Shown here: one piece after another, positions 59,144 to 64,000 of the stretch
Position numbering within the stretch: position 1 is the stretch's first letter
How the letters are laid out: every line of letters begins with the position of its first letter
Origin: Mycobacterium gordonae
Lineage (GTDB): Bacteria > Actinomycetota > Actinomycetes > Mycobacteriales > Mycobacteriaceae
Assembly: GCF_001417955.2 (NCBI RefSeq)
Contig: NZ_LKTM01000350.1
Coordinates: 124,001 to 188,000, forward strand
Direction: 5' to 3'
DNA length: 64,000 nt
The notes under the pieces: generated by a model
Told to the model about the DNA's origin: nothing
The model's input: only the letters and a program-made list of their open reading frames with translations
The model's database searches: none
Translations under genes and position numbers: made by a program

Positions 59144-60627
59144 GTTTCGGGTAGCCCGATGCGGCGGTAGCGCCGCAGGCGCGCGGCCAGGCGCTGCGAC
59201 GCCGGCGTTTCGCGCAGCGCGTGGACCTCAGCGGCGATGGCCGCCGACAGTCGCCGCGCGAACTGGACCGGTTCGTCGGCGGCGTCAGGATGCTCGGGAA
59301 CGATAGCGTCGACTATCCCGGACGCCAGTAGATCAGCCGACCGAATGCCCTGTGCCGCAGCAAGTTCGGCCGCGTGGTCGGTGTCGCGGAAAACGATCGC
59401 GCTGGCACCTTCCGGTGGCAACGGCGCCAACCAGCCGTGCAGCGCGGCCAGCACCCGGTCGGCGGGCACCATCGCCAGCGCAGGCCCGCCGCTGCCCTGA
59501 CCCAGCAGCACCGACACCGTCGGCGTATCCAGCGTGACGAGCTCGGCCAGGCACTGGGCGATCTGGCCGGCCAGCCCACCCTGCTCGGCTTCGGCCGACA
59601 GCGCCGGACCGGCGGTGTCGATCACCAGCACCAGCGGCAGGCGAAGTTCGGCGGCCAGCGCCATGCCGCGGCGGGCCTCGCGCAGCGAACCGGGCCCCAC
59701 GGTGTTTCCCCCGCCGCTGTCCATCCTCTGCTGGCCGAGCACAACCACGGGCTGGCCGCCGAAGCGGGCCAGCGCCAGCAGCGTCGTCGCCGCCTCACCC
59801 TGGCCGGTGCCGGACAACAGCACCCGGTCGGTGGCGCCGTGCCGCAGCAGATACCGCGCATCGGGGCGGTCGGCGCGACGCGAAGCGATCACCGAGTCCC
59901 AGGCGGGCACGTCAGGAATCGGTTCGGCAGGCGCCTGCGCCGGCGGTGGGTCGGGAGTGTCCGCGATGACCGTCAGGGCCCGGTGCAGCGTCGTCCGCAG
60001 CTCATCGAGCCCGACGACGCCGTCGATCACCCCGTGGCGCTGCAGATTCTCCGCGGTTTGAACGCCGGTCGGAAACGGCTGGTCGTACAGGAGTTCGTAT
60101 ACCCGGGGCCCCAGGAACCCGACCAGGGCGCCGGGCTCGGCGACGGTGACGTGGCCCAGCGAACCCCACGACGCGAAGACCCCGCCGGTGGTCGGGTTGC
60201 GCAGGTAGACCAGGTAGGGAAGGTGGGCCTGGCGGTGCAGCTTGACGGCCGCGGCGATCTTGACCATCTGCAGGAACGCGACAGTGCCCTCCTGCATCCG
60301 GGTGCCGCCCGAGCAGGGTGACGCCAGCAGCGGCAGCCGCTCGGCCGTCGCGCGCTCCACCGTGGCGGTGATGCGTTCGGCCGCGGCCACGCCGATCGAG
60401 CCGGCCAGAAAGGTGAAGTCGCAGACCACCACCGCGACCCGCCGTCCGAACACCCGTCCCTCGCCGGTGGATACCGCTTCGTCGCGGCCGCTGGCAGTGC
60501 GCGCGTCGGCCAGCTCGCGCGCATAACCGCTGGACATCGGTACTGGGAGCGGGTCGACGTCCCAGCTGACGAACGAGCCCTCGTCGAGCACTGCGTCGCG
60601 CAGTTGGTCGGTCGTGATCCGGCTCAC
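59128..60627 (-). CDS. accD3: AccD3, acyl-CoA carboxylase carboxyltransferase-like subunit
   Basis: A 499-residue carboxyltransferase of the biotin-dependent acyl-CoA carboxylase family, matching Rv0904c (about 495 aa). The N-terminal half has SPCSGGTRMQEGTVAFLQM and the oxyanion segment PTTGGVFASWGSLG. The C-terminal half has GPGSLREARRGMALAAEL and LLGQGSGGPALAM. AccD3 is one of several AccD proteins, and its carboxylase partner is not settled. GTG 60627 gives MSRITTDQLRDAVLDEGS. It diverges from echA6 with only 28 nt between the start codons. Confidence 0.95.
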   Translation of the reverse strand: MSRITTDQLRDAVLDEGSFVSWDVDPLPVPMSSGYARELADARTASGRDEAVSTGEGRVFGRRVAVVVCDFTFLAGSIGVAAAERITATVERATAERLPLLASPCSGGTRMQEGTVAFLQMVKIAAAVKLHRQAHLPYLVYLRNPTTGGVFASWGSLGHVTVAEPGALVGFLGPRVYELLYDQPFPTGVQTAENLQRHGVIDGVVGLDELRTTLHRALTVIADTPDPPPAQAPAEPIPDVPAWDSVIASRRADRPDARYLLRHGATDRVLLSGTGQGEAATTLLALARFGGQPVVVLGQQRMDSGGGNTVGPGSLREARRGMALAAELRLPLVLVIDTAGPALSAEAEQGGLAGQIAQCLAELVTLDTPTVSVLLGQGSGGPALAMVPADRVLAALHGWLAPLPPEGASAIVFRDTDHAAELAAAQGIRSADLLASGIVDAIVPEHPDAADEPVQFARRLSAAIAAEVHALRETPASQRLAARLRRYRRIGLPETQSSR

Positions 60628-60655
60628 AAGGACGAGGCTATATATCCTGGCCCCC

Positions 60656-61387
60656 ATGATCGGTGTCACCCAGAGCGAAGCCGTCACGACCATCGAGCTG
60701 CAGCGGCCCGAGCGACGCAATGCCCTGAACTCTCAACTCGTGGAGGAACTGCGGGAAGCTCTGCTCAAGGCCGACGGGACGGACACCCGGGTCGTCGTGC
60801 TGACCGGCCAGGGGACCGCCTTCTGCGCGGGCGCCGATTTGTCCGGAGACGCCTTCGCCGCGGATTACCCCGATCGGCTGGTCGAGCTGCACCGGGTGAT
60901 GGATGCGGTGCCGGTCCCCGTCATCGGCGCTGTCAACGGACCGGCCATCGGCGCGGGGCTGCAGTTGGCCATGCAGTGTGACCTGCGGGTCGTAGCCCCG
61001 GACGCATTCTTTCAATTCCCGACCTCGAAATACGGCCTGGCCCTGGATAACTGGAGTATCCGTCGGCTGTCGTCGCTGGTTGGTCACGGCCGGGCGCGGG
61101 CGATGCTGCTGACCGCCGAGAAGCTGACCGCCGACGTGGCGCTGCAGACCGGGATGGCCAACCGAATCGGAACGCTCGCCGATGCGCAGGAATGGGCAGC
61201 GGAGATTTCCGGTCTGGCGCCGCTGGCTATCCAGCACGCCAAGCGGGTACTCAACGACGACGGGTCGATCGAAGAGCCGCGGCCCGAGCACAAGGATCTT
61301 TTCGACAAGGCGTGGGGCAGCCAGGACGTGATCGAGGCGCAGGTCGCCCGGATCGAGAAGCGGCCGCCGAACTTTCAGGGGGCGTAA
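60656..61387 (+). CDS. echA6: EchA6, enoyl-CoA-hydratase-fold acyl-CoA-binding protein
   Basis: A 243-residue crotonase-fold protein, the same length as Rv0905. It has GTAFCAGADLSGDAFAADYP and GPAIGAGLQLAMQCDLRVVA. In M. tuberculosis EchA6 lacks usual hydratase activity, binds acyl-CoA and feeds it to the FAS-II mycolic-acid pathway. TKYGLALDNWSIRRL-type residues at the active-site entrance are present here (SKYGLALDNWSIRRL). A TATATAT stretch (60638-60644) just before ATG 60656 suggests a very short or absent leader. It is followed closely by two further codirectional genes. Confidence 0.95.
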   Translation: MIGVTQSEAVTTIELQRPERRNALNSQLVEELREALLKADGTDTRVVVLTGQGTAFCAGADLSGDAFAADYPDRLVELHRVMDAVPVPVIGAVNGPAIGAGLQLAMQCDLRVVAPDAFFQFPTSKYGLALDNWSIRRLSSLVGHGRARAMLLTAEKLTADVALQTGMANRIGTLADAQEWAAEISGLAPLAIQHAKRVLNDDGSIEEPRPEHKDLFDKAWGSQDVIEAQVARIEKRPPNFQGA

Positions 61388-61392
61388 CTGTC

Positions 61393-62511
61393 ATGATGCG
61401 GCGGGCGCTGCGACTGGCCGGCGGTACGGTTTCGCTGGCGGCGGGTGGCTGGCTGCTGCGGGCGCTGCACGGCGCGCCCGCTGCGCTGGGCGCCGACCCG
61501 TCGTCGATCGCGGCGGTCTCCGAAGGTTCGCCGAACTACCAGGACGGGGTTTTCGTCAACCTCGACCCGAGTTCGCTCTATGTGATGAACCGCGAGGAGA
61601 TGCGGCAGATCGCGTGGGAGTTGATCGGGAACCGCGGCGCCAGCCTGCCCGCGAAGCCGATCCCGTTGGCCTCGCCGTCGATTTACCAGGGCGAGCCGGC
61701 GGAGCTGGCGGTGAGCTGGTTCGGGCACTCGACGGCGTTGGTGGAGATCGACGGGTTCCGCGTACTGACGGATCCGGTGTGGAGCGACCGCTGCTCGCCG
61801 TCGGACATTGTGGGTCCGCAGCGTTTGCACCCGCCGCCGGTCCTGCTGGAAGGGCTGCCGGCGGTGGACGCCGTGGTGATCAGCCACGACCACTACGACC
61901 ACCTGGACATCGACACCGTGCGTGCGCTGGCCCGCACCCAACGGGCGCCGTTCTTCGTGCCGCTCGGGGTGGGAGCGCACCTGCGCTCATGGGGGATACC
62001 CGAGCAGCGGATCGTCGAACTGGACTGGAATCAGAGCGCGCAGGTCGACGAGTTGACCATCGTCTGCATGCCGGCCCGGCACTTTTCGGGTCGTTTCTTC
62101 TCCCGCAACAACACGCTGTGGGCGTCCTGGGCGTTCATCGGCCCCGGCCACCGCGCATACTTCGGCGGCGACACCGGCTACACCAAGAGCTTCGCTGAGA
62201 TCGGTTCTGACCACGGACCGTTCGACCTGACGCTGATGCCGATCGGGGCGTACAACACGGCCTGGCCCGACATCCACATGAATCCCGAGGAGGCGGTCCG
62301 GGGACACCTGGACGTCACCGACTCAGGCTCGGGGCTGCTGGTACCGATCCACTGGGGCACCTTCCGGCTGGCGCCGCACCCGTGGGCGGAGCCGGTCGAG
62401 CGGGTGCTCAAGGCCGCCGAGCCGGATGGCGTTCAAGTTGCCGTGCCGTTGCCCGGGCAGCGCATCGACACGGTCAACCCGCTGCGATTCAACCCGTGGT
62501 GGCGGCTGTAA
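61393..62511 (+). CDS. Metallo-beta-lactamase-fold hydrolase, NAPE-PLD-like (Rv0906-like)
   Basis: A 372-residue protein equal in length to Rv0906. A short hydrophobic N-terminus (LAGGTVSLAAGGWLLRAL) could anchor or export it. The metal-binding motif HDHYDHLD lies near 166, with further histidines in CMPARHFSGR, the aspartate in YFGGDTGYT and a late histidine in PIHWGTF. The arrangement resembles NAPE-hydrolysing phospholipase D-type enzymes; the natural substrate is not known. It starts 5 nt after echA6, so the two share a transcript. Confidence 0.9.
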   Translation: MMRRALRLAGGTVSLAAGGWLLRALHGAPAALGADPSSIAAVSEGSPNYQDGVFVNLDPSSLYVMNREEMRQIAWELIGNRGASLPAKPIPLASPSIYQGEPAELAVSWFGHSTALVEIDGFRVLTDPVWSDRCSPSDIVGPQRLHPPPVLLEGLPAVDAVVISHDHYDHLDIDTVRALARTQRAPFFVPLGVGAHLRSWGIPEQRIVELDWNQSAQVDELTIVCMPARHFSGRFFSRNNTLWASWAFIGPGHRAYFGGDTGYTKSFAEIGSDHGPFDLTLMPIGAYNTAWPDIHMNPEEAVRGHLDVTDSGSGLLVPIHWGTFRLAPHPWAEPVERVLKAAEPDGVQVAVPLPGQRIDTVNPLRFNPWWRL

Positions 62512-62530
62512 CGCGGGCTAAAGTGCGGCC

Positions 62531-64000
62531 ATGACGAAACGCGCGGCCGCAGCCGCACTACTGATGGTGCTGCTCGCGGTGACCGGTTGCGGGTCATCCC
62601 GGCCGGTCGCCGCCCCTTCCTCGCCGCCCGCGCAATTACCGCCCAACGAAGTGTCGGGCGTGCAGATCCCGGCCGGGCGCATCGACGAAGCCGTCGCCAA
62701 GGTCGACGGCCTGGTGGCCGAGCTGATGAAGAATTCCGGCATCCCGGGTATGGCCGTGGCGATTGTGCACGGCGGAAAGACGTTGTACGCCAAAGGCTTC
62801 GGTATCAAGGATGCCGGCAAAGGCGACGGCCCGGACAACAAGGTCAACGCCGACACCGTGTTTCAGCTGGCGTCGGTGTCCAAGTCGGTCGGAGCGACCG
62901 TGGTGGCACATGAGGTGACCGAGGGCGCAATCACCTGGGACACACCCGTGGCGACGAAACTGCCGGGCTTCACCCTCATCGATCCTTACGTCACCACGCA
63001 CGTCAGCATCGCCGACCTGTACTCGCACCGCTCGGGTCTACCCGACCACGCCGGCGACGCCCTGGAAGATCTGGGCTACGACCGGCAGCAGGTGCTCGAT
63101 CGGTTGAAGTACCTGCCGCTCGCGCCGTTTCGGATCAGCTACGCCTACACCAACTTCGGCGTGACGGCAGCTGCCGACGCAGTGGCCGCGGCGGCCGGCA
63201 AGCCCTGGGAGGACCTGTCCGAGGAGGTCCTGTACCGCCCGCTGGGAATGACGTCGACCAGTTCGAAGTTCGCCGATTTCCTGGCCAGGCCCAACCACGC
63301 GGTCAACCACATCAAGAGCGGTGACAGGTGGGAAGCGCGATTCCAGCGCGATCCCGACCCTCAGACGCCGGCCGGTGGGGTGAGTTCGTCGGTCAACGAC
63401 ATGGCGCGCTGGCTGACCATGGTGATGGCCAACGGCACCTACAACGGCCAGCGGATCACTTCACCGGAGGCGCTATTGCCTGCCATCACCCCGCAGGTCA
63501 TCTCGACTGCAGCCAGGAACCCGAATGCCCGAGCCGGCACCTACGGCCACGGGTTCAACACCTCGGTGACCTCGTCGGGCCGCACGATGTACAGCCACTC
63601 GGGCGCCTTCGGGCTCGGCGCCGCAACGAATTTCGCCGTTATGCCGTCGGAGGACATCGGTATCATCGCCCTCACCAACGCCGCGCCGTACGGTATTCCG
63701 GAGGCGCTGACCGCGCAGTTCATGGATCTGGTGCAATACGGTCAGGTGCGAGAGGACTGGGCGAATCTGTACCGGCAACAACTTGCGCCGATGAACAACC
63801 CCGACGGCACGCTCGTCGGCAAGCAGCCCCCGGTCAGCCCCGCACCGGCCAAGCCGTTGAGCGACTACGCCGGCGTCTATAACAACGACTACTGGGGACC
63901 GGCCACCGTCAGCGACCACGACGGCCGGCTGCAGCTCACACTCGGACCGAAAAACCAGACCTTCGACTTGGCGCACTGGGACGGCGACACCTTCACCTTT
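62531..64000 (+). CDS. Beta-lactamase/penicillin-binding-like lipoprotein, 3' end outside window (Rv0907-like)
   Basis: The first 490 codons are present and the gene runs off the right edge. A lipoprotein signal peptide (ALLMVLLAVTGC, lipobox VTGC) precedes a serine beta-lactamase-fold domain of the class C/esterase type. The SxxK motif is SVSK in QLASVSKSVG, and the YxN motif is YTN. A late segment YSHSGAFGLGAATNFAVMP fits the third active-site motif. After about residue 430 a further domain begins (PLSDYAGVYNNDYWGP), typical of the C-terminal DUF3471-like part. Such enzymes may be D-alanine peptidases or esterases. Confidence 0.9.
   Translation, partial: MTKRAAAAALLMVLLAVTGCGSSRPVAAPSSPPAQLPPNEVSGVQIPAGRIDEAVAKVDGLVAELMKNSGIPGMAVAIVHGGKTLYAKGFGIKDAGKGDGPDNKVNADTVFQLASVSKSVGATVVAHEVTEGAITWDTPVATKLPGFTLIDPYVTTHVSIADLYSHRSGLPDHAGDALEDLGYDRQQVLDRLKYLPLAPFRISYAYTNFGVTAAADAVAAAAGKPWEDLSEEVLYRPLGMTSTSSKFADFLARPNHAVNHIKSGDRWEARFQRDPDPQTPAGGVSSSVNDMARWLTMVMANGTYNGQRITSPEALLPAITPQVISTAARNPNARAGTYGHGFNTSVTSSGRTMYSHSGAFGLGAATNFAVMPSEDIGIIALTNAAPYGIPEALTAQFMDLVQYGQVREDWANLYRQQLAPMNNPDGTLVGKQPPVSPAPAKPLSDYAGVYNNDYWGPATVSDHDGRLQLTLGPKNQTFDLAHWDGDTFTF

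Overview
The window is high-GC actinobacterial DNA and almost certainly comes from a slow-growing Mycobacterium. It carries a PE protein, a PPE protein, mycobacterial Ser/Thr kinases, rpfA, the arfABC operon, prrAB, echA6/accD3 and the moaA/moaD/mog/moaC/moaE cluster, in nearly the order they have in M. tuberculosis from about Rv0859 to Rv0907. That comparison is from memory of H37Rv gene order; no search was run and the species is not resolved.

Layout: 1-2204 holds the end of fadA and all of fadB (beta-oxidation). 2205-8850 is a block I do not expect at this place in M. tuberculosis: an F420-type LLM oxidoreductase, two tandem receptor kinases and a DUF35/thiolase-like pair, with a copy of one palindromic repeat at each end. 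8853-17565 holds the XPB-type helicase pair, a small protein, the molybdopterin genes on both strands around rpfA (with an apparent CRP site, promoter and c-di-AMP riboswitch ahead of rpfA), and a YccF-type membrane protein. 17566-30519 holds cspB, a glutathionyl-hydroquinone-reductase-like gene, an exported protein and MFS pair, DUF3027, SRPBCC, DUF2530, MarR, a SpoU methyltransferase, sepH, serC, an AurF-like diiron protein, fprB and a VOC protein.

30520-44550 is more variable. It holds a truncated SDR, a TetR regulator with a clear operator and a membrane fatty-acid/sterol hydroxylase, then citA/pdxH, an MFS exporter, a PE protein with an MPTR tail, and a signalling trio: a LuxR-type ATPase, a truncated acyltransferase domain that has lost its catalytic serine, and a class III cyclase-ATPase. 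44550-52939 is core again: gltA2, an FAD oxidoreductase, DUF2630, arfABC with very long charged tails, and prrBA. 53095-59143 is a second insertion-like block between prrA and accD3: a KstD-like flavoprotein, two paralogous TetRs with matching operators, a PPE-SVP protein, an FAD monooxygenase and a TetR with three operator palindromes. The window ends with accD3, echA6, a metallo-beta-lactamase-fold protein and a partial beta-lactamase-family lipoprotein.

Many genes overlap by 4 nt (GTGA/ATGA), implying translational coupling: moaC-mog-moaE, MarR-methyltransferase, arfB-arfC, the Rv0876c-Rv0875c pair and YccF-moaA. Several convergent gene pairs share their stop codons. No tRNA, rRNA, CRISPR array, transposase or IS element was seen. 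The only gene-free stretch over 300 bases is 15409-15840, which holds the rpfA control region.
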